NCBI RefSeq assembly: GCF_000725385.1
Contig: NZ_CP008884.1
Span: 1,798,001 to 1,862,000, forward strand
Source: Dyella japonica A8
GTDB lineage: Bacteria > Pseudomonadota > Gammaproteobacteria > Xanthomonadales > Rhodanobacteraceae
Reading direction: 5' to 3'
Length of the DNA: 64,000 nt
The notes under the pieces are model-generated. The model saw only the letters and a list, made by a program, of their open reading frames with translations, was not told where the DNA came from and did no database searches. Positions 17,476 to 26,977 of the stretch are shown here, in pieces. A program made the translations under genes and the position numbers. Position 1 is the stretch's first letter, and each line of letters begins with the position of its first letter.

Positions 17476-17799
17476 TCAGCCGTAGAGGCGCTCGTCGCGG
17501 GAAGCGCGCTGGTGCTTGTCGCAGATCTTCTCGCGGTGTTTGCGCAGCTGGGTCACCAGCTTGTCGAAGAGGACGTCGATGGAGACGTACATGTCGTTCT
17601 CAAGCGCTTCGGCGTGCAGGGTGCTGCCCGTGACGGAGAGCGTGCCTTCGGCGCGCTGCTGAAGCTTGTTCACGGAAAGAACGATGCTCAGGCCGAGAAT
17701 GCGTTCGTCGAGGCGGGTGAGGCGGTCGAGCCGGCTGTTCACGTGATCCCGAAGGGCCGGGGTGACTTCAATCTGCTGACCGCTGAGCTGAACTTGCAT
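17476..17799 (-). CDS. hpf: Ribosome hibernation promoting factor
   Basis: A 107-residue short-form HPF/RaiA-family protein that binds the 30S decoding centre in slow growth and helps form inactive 100S ribosomes. The fold is evident from [20 protein letters not shown], the conserved [14 protein letters not shown] and [26 protein letters not shown] lies six bases before the ATG, a strong ribosome-binding site. It follows rpoN as in many proteobacteria, but with a 288-bp spacer holding a two-part sequence also found upstream of the HU-like gene at 45 kb, suggesting its own promoter. Confidence 0.95.
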   Translation of the reverse strand: MQVQLSGQQIEVTPALRDHVNSRLDRLTRLDERILGLSIVLSVNKLQQRAEGTLSVTGSTLHAEALENDMYVSIDVLFDKLVTQLRKHREKICDKHQRASRDERLYG

Positions 17800-17904
17800 G
17801 TTGCGCCTCCTTCAGTACTGCCGCGGGTGCGGCTGGGGTCGATGCGCCGGTCGCTTATGTCGTGGCCGACACACCTTTGAAAGCAGTAGTTTTTCGGATG
17901 GGTT

Positions 17905-17939
17905 TTCCGGCCTCCTCGCCAAGCAGGGAAAGTCACTAT
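17905..17939 (-). promoter_or_regulatory. Two-part element upstream of hpf, shared with the HU-like gene
   Basis: On the minus strand ATAGTGACTTTC (17928-17939) is followed 13 bases later by GAGGCCGGAA (17905-17914). The same two strings, in the same order and orientation, 11 bases apart, occur at 45202-45234 before the HU-like gene. The element ends 106 bases before the hpf start codon. Its role is unknown; a regulator site or leader-RNA structure are both possible. Confidence 0.45.
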
Positions 17940-18087
17940 GCGCCTATGAGGTTTTCTTCGCGTTAGAAAGACCTTCACGCGCTCGACATGACAGCTTCCT
18001 TCCGATCGTCTCACTCATGAGTATGGGGACGCCTTTTTTGCCGCCAAGTTCCCGAGACGCTTTGCCACAGTGAATGGGCAGGCGCGT

Positions 18088-19569
18088 TCAGCCAGCGCGC
18101 TGGCGCTCGCTGGAGCTGGGAATACGCATGGCTTCGCGGTATTTGGCGACGGTGCGTCGGGCAACCTGAATGCCCTTGCGGTGCAGTTCCTCCGCGATGG
18201 CCTGGTCGGACAGCGGCTTGCGCGGGTCCTCGGCATCGACCAGCTTGCGCAGCATGGCCTGGATGGCGGTGGCCGAGGCGCTGCCACCGTCTTCGGTGGA
18301 CACGCCGCTGGAGAAGAAGTGCTTGAGCTCGAACGTGCCCCGCGGCGTATGGATGTACTTGCGGGTAGTTACACGTGAAATCGTTGATTCGTGCATGCCC
18401 ACTTCCTCGGCGACTTCGCGCAGCACCAGGGGGTGCATGGCTTCGGGGCCGTAGTCGAGGAAGGCGCTTTGCCGGCGCACGATGGCTTCGGCCACCTTGA
18501 GCAGCGTTTCCGCGCGCGATTCCAGGCTCTTGATGAGCCAGCGCGCTTCCTGCAGCTGGCCGCGCATCCAGCTCGCATCGGTGCCGCGTGCCTGGGCGAT
18601 GAGCCCGCAGTAGTGCTGGTTGAGCCCGAGTCGCGGTTGGCAGTCCGGGTTGAGGCTGACGCGCCAGCGCCCGCCGTCCTTGCGCGCATAGACGTCAGGG
18701 GCGACGTATTCCACCGGCGTGACGTCGAGCGCCGCGCCGGGGCGCGGGTCGAGGCTTCGGATCAATACGGCGGCGGCGGCGGTGTCGTCTTCGTTCGCGC
18801 GCAGCTTGCGGGCCAGTCGCGCGATGTCGTTGCGCGCCAGCAGTTCCAGTTCCGCGTCCACGATGCGCAAGGCGAGTTCGCGCTGTGGCGTGTCCACTGC
18901 GAACTGTTCGAGCTGCACGCGAAGGCAATCGCGCAGATCCACGCTGGCCACGCCGGTGGGATCGAACCGTTGCAGCATGTGCCGCACGTACTCCACTTCC
19001 TCCTGCGTCGCCCGGATATCGGCGGGCAGGGCGGCGATGAGCGACTCCATGCTCTCGGTGAGATAGCCATCGGGATTGAGCGCGTCGATCAGCACTGCGG
19101 CGATGGTGCGGTCGCGCACGCTCATGTGCGTGAGGTTGAGCTGCCAGAGCAGGTGTTCCTGCAAGGTCTCCGGCGCGGCGTTCTGCGGTTCGAAACCGTC
19201 GTCGTCGGCGTTGCCATTGCCGCTGCGCGAGGAGGCGCCGCTGCCGTTGGAGAAGTCGACCGGATCGTCGCTGCCGCCGTCGGAGTCGGCGTCACCCCAT
19301 TCGGGGGCTTCGGCGTCGTCGACGGTATCGCTGCTGCTGGTCGAGCTGGACGAACTGGCGACGGGAATGGACTCCATCGGCTCGCGTTCGTCGCCGTCGA
19401 GGTTTTCCGGGTTGTCGTCGGAAAACTCGAGCAGGGGATTGCTTTCGGCGATCTGACGGAGTTCCGCTTCAAGCTCAAGCTGCGACAGCTGCAGGAGGCG
19501 AATCGCCTGCTGCAACTGTGGAGTCAGCGTGAGCTGCTGATTGAGGCGAAACTGCAGTCCGGGTTTCAT
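18088..19569 (-). CDS. rpoN: RNA polymerase sigma-54 factor
   Basis: A 493-residue sigma-54. The activator-interacting region I is glutamine/leucine-rich (QFRLNQQLTLTPQLQQAIRL, residues about 6-25). It is followed by an acidic, serine-rich region II (about 50-120), the core-binding domain, and a C-terminal DNA-binding domain with the RpoN box ARRTVAKYRE close to the end. Sigma-54 recognises -24/-12 promoters and needs an AAA+ activator. It sits between lptB and hpf, the order conserved across many gammaproteobacteria, with a 125-bp gap after lptB. Confidence 0.97.
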   Translation of the reverse strand: MKPGLQFRLNQQLTLTPQLQQAIRLLQLSQLELEAELRQIAESNPLLEFSDDNPENLDGDEREPMESIPVASSSSSTSSSDTVDDAEAPEWGDADSDGGSDDPVDFSNGSGASSRSGNGNADDDGFEPQNAAPETLQEHLLWQLNLTHMSVRDRTIAAVLIDALNPDGYLTESMESLIAALPADIRATQEEVEYVRHMLQRFDPTGVASVDLRDCLRVQLEQFAVDTPQRELALRIVDAELELLARNDIARLARKLRANEDDTAAAAVLIRSLDPRPGAALDVTPVEYVAPDVYARKDGGRWRVSLNPDCQPRLGLNQHYCGLIAQARGTDASWMRGQLQEARWLIKSLESRAETLLKVAEAIVRRQSAFLDYGPEAMHPLVLREVAEEVGMHESTISRVTTRKYIHTPRGTFELKHFFSSGVSTEDGGSASATAIQAMLRKLVDAEDPRKPLSDQAIAEELHRKGIQVARRTVAKYREAMRIPSSSERQRAG

Positions 19570-19694
19570 GCCAGGCGGTCGGGATGAATGTGAAGATCAT
19601 CCTAACTCCTGGCCCCGGGGTCGGCCATAGGTCGAAGGCCGATTCGCGTACTACCTCAGGTTTAATCCCTGCGAGTTAGGCCGGTCGGCCCGGG

Positions 19695-20414
19695 TTACAG
19701 GCGGAATTCACGGCCCAGGTACACCTCGCGGACCTTTTCGTCGGCCAGGATGTGCGCCGGCGTGCCACGCGAAAGCACCTCGCCGTCGTTGAGGATGTAC
19801 GCGCGGTCACAGATGCCCAGCGTCTCGCGCACGTTGTGGTCGGTGATGAGCACGCCGATGCCACGCTCCTTGAGGTGACGGACGATGCGCTGGATTTCGC
19901 CCACCGAAATGGGGTCGACGCCCGCGAACGGTTCGTCCAGCAGCATGTAGCGCGGGTGTGCGGCCAGTGCGCGGGCGATTTCCACGCGGCGGCGTTCGCC
20001 ACCGGAAAGGCTGATGCCCTTCTGGTCGGCGATGTGCGAAATCTTCAGTTCGTCCAGCAGGCTTTCCAGCTCGTTGGTGCGCCGCTTCTCGTCCCAGCCT
20101 TCGCGCAGCTCCAGCACCGCCATGATGTTGTCGGCGACGGTAAGGCGCCGGAACACCGAGGCTTCCTGGGGCAGGTAGCCGATGCCGAGCTTGGCGCGCT
20201 GGTGCATGGGCAGGCCGGTGATGTCCTGCTTGTCCAGCTTGATGACGCCGGCGTCGGCTTCGATCAGGCCCACCACCATGTAGAAACAGGTGGTCTTGCC
20301 GGCGCCGTTGGGGCCCAGCAGGCCAACCACTTCGCCCTCGCGGATGGAGAAGGCGAAGTCGCGCACGACTTGGCGTGCCTTGAAGCTTTTTTGCAGACCT
20401 TCAGCGGACAGCAT
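19695..20414 (-). CDS. lptB: LPS export ABC transporter ATP-binding protein LptB
   Basis: A 239-residue cytoplasmic ATPase that powers extraction of lipopolysaccharide from the inner membrane together with LptF and LptG, which are encoded elsewhere. Walker A is GPNGAGKTT, the Q-loop region is [13 protein letters not shown], the signature LSGGERRR, Walker [11 protein letters not shown] and the switch His in ITDHN. It starts 3 bp after the lptA stop codon within the kdsD-kdsC-lptC-lptA-lptB block. Confidence 0.97.
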   Translation of the reverse strand: MLSAEGLQKSFKARQVVRDFAFSIREGEVVGLLGPNGAGKTTCFYMVVGLIEADAGVIKLDKQDITGLPMHQRAKLGIGYLPQEASVFRRLTVADNIMAVLELREGWDEKRRTNELESLLDELKISHIADQKGISLSGGERRRVEIARALAAHPRYMLLDEPFAGVDPISVGEIQRIVRHLKERGIGVLITDHNVRETLGICDRAYILNDGEVLSRGTPAHILADEKVREVYLGREFRL

Positions 20415-20417
20415 CGA

Positions 20418-21020
20418 TCAGTGGCCCTCGGCCGGCTTGGTGGTCGGCTGTGGAGCCGCGGGTGGCGTGGCGGCCGGCGCGCCCGGCTTGGGCTTGGGCA
20501 GGATCACGCCGTGCACCAGCCCGTCGCCGCCGGCTTCGCCGGTGATCAGGCTGGTGTTGGTGTTGTAGGTGAGCTTGTCGCCGTGGAACTCGCCGCGACC
20601 CTGCTGGCGCACCACGGCGTTGGTGGTGAGCACGGCGATGCCGTTGATGTTGTCGTAGTCCAGCGTGGCGGCGTCGCCCTGCACCAGGTTGTTGTTCTCG
20701 TCCAGCTGCTGGATGTGGGCCGGATTGCCGGTGACCACCACGCGGGCGATCTGCTGCTCGCCGTCCATGTAGATCTTGGCCACGTCGCCGGTCAGCACCA
20801 TCGTGCCCTGGACCACCTTCACGCTGCCCTTGAGGGTGCTGATGGTGTTGGGGGCGTTGAACGCCTCGGTGTACTTGGCGTCGTAGTTCATCGGCTGGTC
20901 GCGGTCCGACTTCTTCGCCATGGCCGCGGCAGGCAGCAGGGCGAGCAGGCCCAGTGCGAGGAGGCTGGCGGAAAGCTTAGGACTTGTGGGTGCGCGGCGG
21001 GTACGTGCCGTGGCTTTCAT
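20418..21020 (-). CDS. lptA: LPS transport periplasmic protein LptA
   Basis: A 200-residue periplasmic bridge protein of the Lpt machine. A signal peptide (KLSASLLALGLLALLPAAAMA, cut before KKSDRD) precedes an OstA-type domain with the repeating beta-jellyroll strands (ISTLKGSVKVVQGTMVLTGD, later GEFHGDKLTYNTNTSLITGE). The C-terminus is a proline-rich tail (about 25 residues) that is not part of the fold. The ATG at 21020 has GGAG seven bases upstream. The gene begins inside the last 44 bp of lptC, a long overlap. Confidence 0.93.
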   Translation of the reverse strand: MKATARTRRAPTSPKLSASLLALGLLALLPAAAMAKKSDRDQPMNYDAKYTEAFNAPNTISTLKGSVKVVQGTMVLTGDVAKIYMDGEQQIARVVVTGNPAHIQQLDENNNLVQGDAATLDYDNINGIAVLTTNAVVRQQGRGEFHGDKLTYNTNTSLITGEAGGDGLVHGVILPKPKPGAPAATPPAAPQPTTKPAEGH

Positions 21021-21579
21021 CGAGCAGCTCCAGATGATTGGTGTTGAGGTTGGCACGCATGCCGACCCCGCTAAGTGTACGTGCGCCTTGCTTCATGTGC
21101 GCCGGGGCGTCGGTCACCATCCGGTTTTCCTTGGGCCAGGCGGTAACGTCGGAGGTGTGGATCTCCGCCGCGTCGGTGATCCCGAACGCCGCTCTGTGCA
21201 TATAGACCGGGCCCTGCAGCTTGAGCAGGGTGCCGCTCTTGTCCACCCAGGCGTAGAGCGAATTGCCCAGCCACGGGGGCACGCCCGCCTGGTTCGAGGG
21301 CAGGGTGAAGTCGGGTGTGGTGATGTAGAGGGAGTCGTCGTTTTCGCGGCGTTCCAGGCGCGGGGCCACCATCTGGAAGCTCGGCAGGCCATCCACGTCG
21401 TACGACCACAGCTGGAAATTGGTCAGCGTGTAGCCCGAGCGCGGCGGACCGACGAACTCGTTGATCTTCGGCGCCGGGGCCAGCCACCAGTACAGCACCT
21501 GGGTGGCGCCCATGGCCGCGGCCATGACGATGATCGCCACCGGAAGGCTCCGGTCGCGGAGGTACGTTCGCAAATTCAC
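20977..21579 (-). CDS. lptC: LPS export system protein LptC (GTG start)
   Basis: A 200-residue bitopic inner membrane protein that hands lipopolysaccharide to LptA. One N-terminal membrane helix (LPVAIIVMAAAMGATQVLYW) is followed by a periplasmic jellyroll. The GTG at 21579 gives a GTGA overlap with the kdsC stop and yields the expected length; the longer ATG-initiated frame would overlap kdsC by 41 codons. It ends 44 bp inside lptA. Sequence conservation in LptC is low, so the assignment leans on size, topology and gene order. Confidence 0.9.
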   Translation of the reverse strand: MNLRTYLRDRSLPVAIIVMAAAMGATQVLYWWLAPAPKINEFVGPPRSGYTLTNFQLWSYDVDGLPSFQMVAPRLERRENDDSLYITTPDFTLPSNQAGVPPWLGNSLYAWVDKSGTLLKLQGPVYMHRAAFGITDAAEIHTSDVTAWPKENRMVTDAPAHMKQGARTLSGVGMRANLNTNHLELLDESHGTYPPRTHKS

Positions 21580-22115
21580 CGCCAGCGCTCCCGCTCGGCC
21601 GCTGCCTTGCCCTGGGCCTGCAGGATCATGTCGCAGACCTCGCGGGCCGCCCCCTGGCCGCCACCCAGGCGGGTGTGCCAATGGGCCTGTTCGGCCACCC
21701 ATGGATGGGCGTTGGCCACGGCCACGGCGAGGCCGGCGATGCGCATCGCCGGCAGGTCGGGCAGATCGTCGCCCACGAAGGCTGCCTGTTCCGGCGCCAG
21801 GTTGAGTGCTTCCAGCAGCTGCTCCAGGCTGGCGCGCTTGTCGCCCTGGCCCTGGTAGACGTGGGCGATGTCCAGCTCCTCGGCGCGCAGGGCCACGGGG
21901 TGGCTGATGCGGGCGGAAATGATCGCCACCTGCACCCCGTTGGCCATCAGGCGCTTCAGGCCCAGGCCGTCGTGCACGTGGAACACCTTGGTCTCATGGC
22001 CGTCCTCGGCGTACCACAGGCGGCCGTCGGTCAGGGTGCCGTCCACGTCGAACACGACGAGGCGGATCTTGGCGGCACGGGCCAGGACGTCTGCGGGAAT
22101 ATCAGCCAGATACAT
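21576..22115 (-). CDS. kdsC: KDO 8-phosphate phosphatase KdsC
   Basis: A 179-residue HAD-superfamily phosphatase of the C0 (capless, tetrameric) type. It removes phosphate from 3-deoxy-D-manno-octulosonate 8-phosphate in the route to the lipopolysaccharide inner core. The catalytic DVDG motif is in VVFDVDGTLTDGRL, motif II in AIISAR and motif III in FVGDDLPDLPAM. I used the ATG before YLADIPADVL; a TTG five codons upstream is an alternative, and neither has a strong ribosome-binding site. It overlaps lptC by four bases. Confidence 0.94.
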   Translation of the reverse strand: MYLADIPADVLARAAKIRLVVFDVDGTLTDGRLWYAEDGHETKVFHVHDGLGLKRLMANGVQVAIISARISHPVALRAEELDIAHVYQGQGDKRASLEQLLEALNLAPEQAAFVGDDLPDLPAMRIAGLAVAVANAHPWVAEQAHWHTRLGGGQGAAREVCDMILQAQGKAAAERERWR

Positions 22116-22219
22116 GAGTGAGATCGGCAACCAGGCGAGGAAGGGGTGAAACCGTCAAACGCCGGGCAACCCGGACGGTGGACGCGATGGCGGTAAAGGA
22201 GAGCAGCCGAACCTTTCGA

Positions 22220-23263
22220 TCAGACCACACGGGCACGGAGCAGGTCGTGAATGTTCAGGGCGCCCACCACCTGCTGCTGGTCATTGACCACCAGCAGGGC
22301 GTGGATCTGGTGTTTTTCCATCAACTGGGCCGCCTCGATGGCGAGCTTGTCGGCACCGATGGTCTTGGGGCCGCGGGTCATCAGTTCGGCCACCGTGGCG
22401 CCGCGCAGGTCGACGCCGTCGTCGTCCAGCGCGCGGCGAAGGTCACCGTCGGTGAACACGCCGAGCAGGTGCTGGTCGGCGTCCACCACGGCGGTCATGC
22501 CCAGGTGCTTGCGCGTCATTTCCATCAGCGCCTGCGTGAGCGAGGCATTGGGCGGCACCGCCGGGATGCCTTCGCCGGTGTGCATCACATCGCTGATATG
22601 CAGCAGCAGGCGGCGCCCCAGGCTGCCGGCCGGATGCGAGCGGGCGAAGTCTTCCGAGGTGAAACCCCGAGCCTCGAGCAATGCGACGGCGAGGGCGTCG
22701 CCCATCACCAGGGCTGCCGTGGTGCTGGCCGTGGGGGCCAGGCCCAGCGGGCAGGCTTCGGCGGCGATGCTGGCATCCAGGTGCACATTGGCCTGGTCGG
22801 CCAGCGAGGAGTTGGCGTTGCCCGTGATGGCGATGAGGGGAATGCCCTGGCGCTTGATCACCGGCAGGATGAACAGCACTTCGTCGGTTTCGCCGGAATT
22901 GGACAGGGCGAGCACCACGTCCTGCGGCAGGATCATGCCAAGGTCGCCATGGCTGGCCTCGCCCGGGTGGACGAAGAACGCCGGCGTGCCGGTGGACGCC
23001 AGCGTGGCGGCGATCTTGCGGGCGACGTGGCCCGATTTGCCCATGCCGGTCACCACCACGCGGCCGGCGCAGCCCATGATCAGGCGGCAGGCTTCCACGA
23101 ATTCGGGGCCGATGCGCGGTTCGAGCGCGCGGATGGCGGCGGCCTCGGTGGCGATCACCGTGCGTGCGCTCTGCACGATGGTGTCGGCGTTGATCGCGTG
23201 CTGGCTGGCTGGGGCGACGTGGGCGTTCATGCGTCCTCGGATATCGGGCCGGAATTCCGTCAT
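22220..23263 (-). CDS. kdsD: D-arabinose 5-phosphate isomerase KdsD
   Basis: A 347-residue KpsF/GutQ-family isomerase converting ribulose 5-phosphate to arabinose 5-phosphate, the first committed step toward KDO. An N-terminal SIS sugar-isomerase domain (GRVVVTGMGKSGHVARKIAA, then SNSGETDEV) is followed by paired CBS domains (VFTDGDLRRAL and the closing HALLVVNDQQQVVGAL). A second ATG at 23230 would shorten the protein by 11 residues; ribosome-binding sites do not decide between them. It is first in the LPS block and divergent from ibaG. Confidence 0.95.
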   Translation of the reverse strand: MTEFRPDIRGRMNAHVAPASQHAINADTIVQSARTVIATEAAAIRALEPRIGPEFVEACRLIMGCAGRVVVTGMGKSGHVARKIAATLASTGTPAFFVHPGEASHGDLGMILPQDVVLALSNSGETDEVLFILPVIKRQGIPLIAITGNANSSLADQANVHLDASIAAEACPLGLAPTASTTAALVMGDALAVALLEARGFTSEDFARSHPAGSLGRRLLLHISDVMHTGEGIPAVPPNASLTQALMEMTRKHLGMTAVVDADQHLLGVFTDGDLRRALDDDGVDLRGATVAELMTRGPKTIGADKLAIEAAQLMEKHQIHALLVVNDQQQVVGALNIHDLLRARVV

Positions 23264-23485
23264 GACCCTGAACGGGTGGCTGAAAGAAGGAAAGTTCCGC
23301 TAAATCATGTTGTTGTGCGTAAGAGGCGCCTCAAAAGGGGATGGCGCCGGGCTCACGTGTCGTTTCTGCGACAGAGGTTTTCCATTAACATGGCATATTC
23401 GCATTTTAACGTCATAGTCGGTGACATTGGGTTCGGTTCCAGTCCGGATCGGTGGCACTGACCCAAACCCGCAAGTGGAAAACCC

Positions 23486-23725
23486 ATGGACGCTGCCACC
23501 ATCCAGGCAATGATCGAACAAGGCCTGCCCGGTGCGCAGGCGACCGTCAGCGGCGACGACGGCGTGCACTTCGAGGCTGAAGTGGTGGCTGAGCAGTTCG
23601 CCGGCAAGCTGCCGCTGGCCCGGCACCGCTTGGTTTACGCCACGCTGGGGAATCTCATGGGCGGTGCGATCCACGCGCTGGCCCTGAAAACGCACACTCC
23701 CGCGGAGGTCGCTGCGCGCCGTTGA
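23486..23725 (+). CDS. ibaG: BolA/IbaG family protein
   Basis: A 79-residue BolA-family protein. The family core is HFEAEVVAEQFAGKLPLARH, with the invariant His/RH region that coordinates iron-sulfur clusters with monothiol glutaredoxins, and YATLGNLMGGAIHALALKTH at the C-terminus. It is the IbaG (YrbA) type rather than BolA itself, judging from its position directly before murA, a conserved pairing in gammaproteobacteria. The two genes are 41 bp apart and probably co-transcribed. Confidence 0.92.
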   Translation: MDAATIQAMIEQGLPGAQATVSGDDGVHFEAEVVAEQFAGKLPLARHRLVYATLGNLMGGAIHALALKTHTPAEVAARR

Positions 23726-23766
23726 GGCCGCGCAGCCCCCGTGCAATCGATTCGTAAGGACTTTAG

Positions 23767-25026
<1,260 letters not shown>

Positions 25027-25047
25027 GGCATGACACGCATTGCCCAT

Positions 25048-25075
25048 GAAAAAGGCCGCTTTCGCGGCCTTTTTC
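25048..25075. terminator. Rho-independent terminator after murA
   Basis: A 12-bp perfect stem (25048-25059 with 25064-25075) around a TTTC loop: GGCCGC pairs with GCGGCC, flanked by an A-tract on the 5' side and TTTTT on the 3' side. The symmetry lets it act on both strands. Confidence 0.92.
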
Positions 25076-25100
25076 TTTGGGGCCTGACGTGCCTCATCCT

Positions 25101-25290
25101 TCAACATTGTCGCCCGGTAAAAGCGGGGAGCCAGTCTTCAATATCGTCACCCCTGCAAAAGCAGGGAGCCAGTCTTCAACATCGTCGCCCCCGTAAAAGC
25201 GGGGTGCCAGTCCTCAACATCGTCATCCCCGCGAAAGCGGGGAGCCAGTCCTCAACATCGTCATCCCCGCGAAAGTGGGGATCCAGTGTC
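25101..25290. repeat. Tandem array of five 38-bp hairpin units
   Basis: Five units starting at 25101, 25138, 25176, 25214 and 25252 (37 or 38 bp each). Each unit holds a hairpin such as CCCCGC-GAAA-GCGGGG followed by AGCCAGTC. Unit 2 has CCCTGC paired with GCAGGG, a compensated change that keeps the stem. Whole units repeat, with no unique spacers, so this is not a CRISPR. An inverted copy follows at 25316-25346, making a palindromic pair with unit 5. Confidence 0.88.
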
Positions 25291-25315
25291 TTTCGATTTG
25301 GTGGCACGCTTCAAA

Positions 25316-25346
25316 GTCACTGGATCCCCGCTTTCGCGGGGATGAC
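25316..25346. repeat. Inverted copy of the 38-bp hairpin unit
   Basis: Reverse-complement copy of the unit in the preceding array (TGGATCCCCGCTTTCGCGGG), 25 bp after unit 5. The two together form a REP-doublet-like structure and may stop convergent transcription from either side. Confidence 0.8.
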
Positions 25347-25495
25347 GGTGAGGCGAGACGGACGGTGAGGCGAGACCGACGGTGAGGCGAGACGGACGGT
25401 GAGGCGAGACGGACGGTGAGGCGAGACGGACGGTGAGGCGAGACCGACGGCGAGGCGGGACGGACGGCGAGGCGGGACCGGCGGTGAGGCGGGGA
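25344..25495. repeat. 17-bp tandem repeat, about nine copies
   Basis: Direct repeats with unit GACGGTGAGGCGAGAC plus G or C, at 17-bp spacing from 25344 (25361, 25378, 25395, 25412, 25429, 25446, 25463, 25480). Later copies drift to GACGGCGAGGCGGGAC. The period is not a multiple of three in one frame of a known gene, and the antisense open frame over it is an artefact of the repeat. The 5' unit overlaps the end of the inverted hairpin element, suggesting growth by slippage from that edge. Confidence 0.9.
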
Positions 25496-25532
25496 TGGGG
25501 CGGGCGAGAGTGCATCCCTTGTGGCTTGCTAA

Positions 25533-26249
25533 TCAGCCGCCCTTGAAGCTCACCAACTGCAATTCCAGATTGCCGCCATCACTCTGCGTCAACTTCACCG
25601 GCACCGGGTATTTCTGCGGTGCATACCACGCGCTGAAGGCATTCTCGTCACCGCCGCGCACCACGCGTTCCGTCGGAAAACTACCGGCCGGCACTTTCAC
25701 GGTGTCCTTGCCCGTCACTTTGAATTCCTGGGTTTCCACGTTGCGCTTCACCGCCACGGGCAGCGACACGGCCTGCTTGCCGGTGCGCAGCGCCAGGCCG
25801 ATGGCGTAGGGCGTGGTGTTGCGGTCGACCATGCCGGGGGCGCTCGGGTAGGTCATCGGGCCCTTGCCTTCGTTCACCGTGACCTGGCTGCTACTCCAGT
25901 TGACCTCGGTATGGCGCTGCTTCTTCTTGAAGCCGGCATCCATGTTGTAGTCGTAGCTGATGGTTTCCGGCGCGTCGTTGTTCCAGCGGAAGCGGGTGGT
26001 TTCCGTGGAATTGGCGCCCAGTGCGGCGGCAATGCCTGCCGTACCCTTGGTCTGGTTGCTGTAGACCCACTGGCCGCCGCCCGCGGGCTTGAGCGTGATC
26101 ACTGCCTCGCCGATCACCTGGCCGCCCTGCGATACCTGGTACGTCGCCGTGAACGGCGTCGGCGCAGGGGTGGCGGCGAAAGCGGCCGTGGTGGAGAGGG
26201 CCAGCGCAAGGCCGGCAGCGAACATGCGGAGGGAGTTGGGTGCGGTCAT
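25533..26249 (-). CDS. Exported DUF3108 domain protein
   Basis: A 238-residue secreted or periplasmic protein of the DUF3108 family. A signal peptide (MFAAGLALALSTTAAFA, cleaved before ATPAPTP) precedes a single beta-rich domain: FTATYQVSQGGQVIGEA, then the conserved MDAGFKKKQRHTEVNW and VPAGSFPTERVVRG. The family is widespread in proteobacteria and has no established activity. The gene follows purN after 55 bp on the same strand, an arrangement common in xanthomonads, so it may be carried on the purine transcript. Confidence 0.85.
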   Translation of the reverse strand: MTAPNSLRMFAAGLALALSTTAAFAATPAPTPFTATYQVSQGGQVIGEAVITLKPAGGGQWVYSNQTKGTAGIAAALGANSTETTRFRWNNDAPETISYDYNMDAGFKKKQRHTEVNWSSSQVTVNEGKGPMTYPSAPGMVDRNTTPYAIGLALRTGKQAVSLPVAVKRNVETQEFKVTGKDTVKVPAGSFPTERVVRGGDENAFSAWYAPQKYPVPVKLTQSDGGNLELQLVSFKGG

Positions 26250-26304
26250 GGGGACCGCAGTCTACGCGTTCATCCTGAACGGGTTGTAGAGACGCCTTGG
26301 GCGC

Positions 26305-26973
26305 TCAGTCAACCAGTTTGCCGTTGCGCAGTTGCAGCGGTGCGGCGATCGGCTTTCCGTCGAAGGTGACGTGATCGGGTGCGATCAGGCCAAGGCGTTG
26401 CTCGGCCATCAGCTTGAGCACGGCGGGCAGCAGCAGGTGTTCGTGGCTGAGCAGGCGTTGGGCGAGTTGCGCCTCGTCGTCGCCCGACTGGATGGCGATG
26501 CGTGCTTGCGCGATCACTGGGCCGCCATCCAGTTCGGCGGTTACGTAGTGCACGCTGGCGCCATGCTCCGCGTCACCCGCCTCGAGTGCGCGGCGGTGCG
26601 TATGCAAGCCACGGTATTTGGGCAGCAGGGAAGGGTGGATGTTGATCATCCGGCCCACCCACGGCGCCAGCGCTTCACCGTCGATGATGCGCATGAAGCC
26701 GGCCAGCACCAGTACCTGCGCGCCCGTGGCGTCGAGCTGGCGGAACAGTTCGAAGTCGAACTCGCGGCGATTGGCGAAAGCCTTGGGGTTGAGCGTGAAC
26801 GTGGGAATGCCCGCGTCCTTGGCCAGCTGCAACGCGCCCGCGTCGGCCTTGTCGCTGCCGACCGCGACGAAGTCGACGGGCAGCAGGCCGGCATCGCGAG
26901 CGGCAATCAGGGCTTGCAGGTTGCTGCCGCGCCCGGAGGCGAGCACGGCGATGCGAAGACGCTGGTCTGCCAC
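26305..26973 (-). CDS. purN: Phosphoribosylglycinamide formyltransferase PurN (GTG start)
   Basis: A 222-residue GAR transformylase using 10-formyltetrahydrofolate in the third step of purine synthesis. The N-terminal phosphate-binding loop is VLASGRGSNLQAL; the catalytic Asn and His are in MINIHPSLLPKYRG, with the conserved Asp in TAELDGGPVIAQ. It begins with GTG four bases after the purM stop codon, so purM and purN form a tight operon as in E. coli. Confidence 0.96.
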   Translation of the reverse strand: MADQRLRIAVLASGRGSNLQALIAARDAGLLPVDFVAVGSDKADAGALQLAKDAGIPTFTLNPKAFANRREFDFELFRQLDATGAQVLVLAGFMRIIDGEALAPWVGRMINIHPSLLPKYRGLHTHRRALEAGDAEHGASVHYVTAELDGGPVIAQARIAIQSGDDEAQLAQRLLSHEHLLLPAVLKLMAEQRLGLIAPDHVTFDGKPIAAPLQLRNGKLVD

Positions 26974-26977
26974 GCGC

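Noticed and set aside
17739..18014. A 91-codon minus-strand frame between rpoN and hpf.
   Set aside because: It overlaps the hpf start, has no family features, and the conserved part is a DNA element also seen before the HU-like gene.
25101..25290. A possible CRISPR array (regular spacing of about 38 bp).
   Set aside because: Whole units repeat with no unique spacers, each unit is itself a hairpin, and there are no cas genes.
25261..25515. A repetitive 84-codon minus-strand protein over the 17-bp array.
   Set aside because: The repeat alone keeps the frame open; it has no start context, and similar peptides arise wherever this REP-like family occurs.
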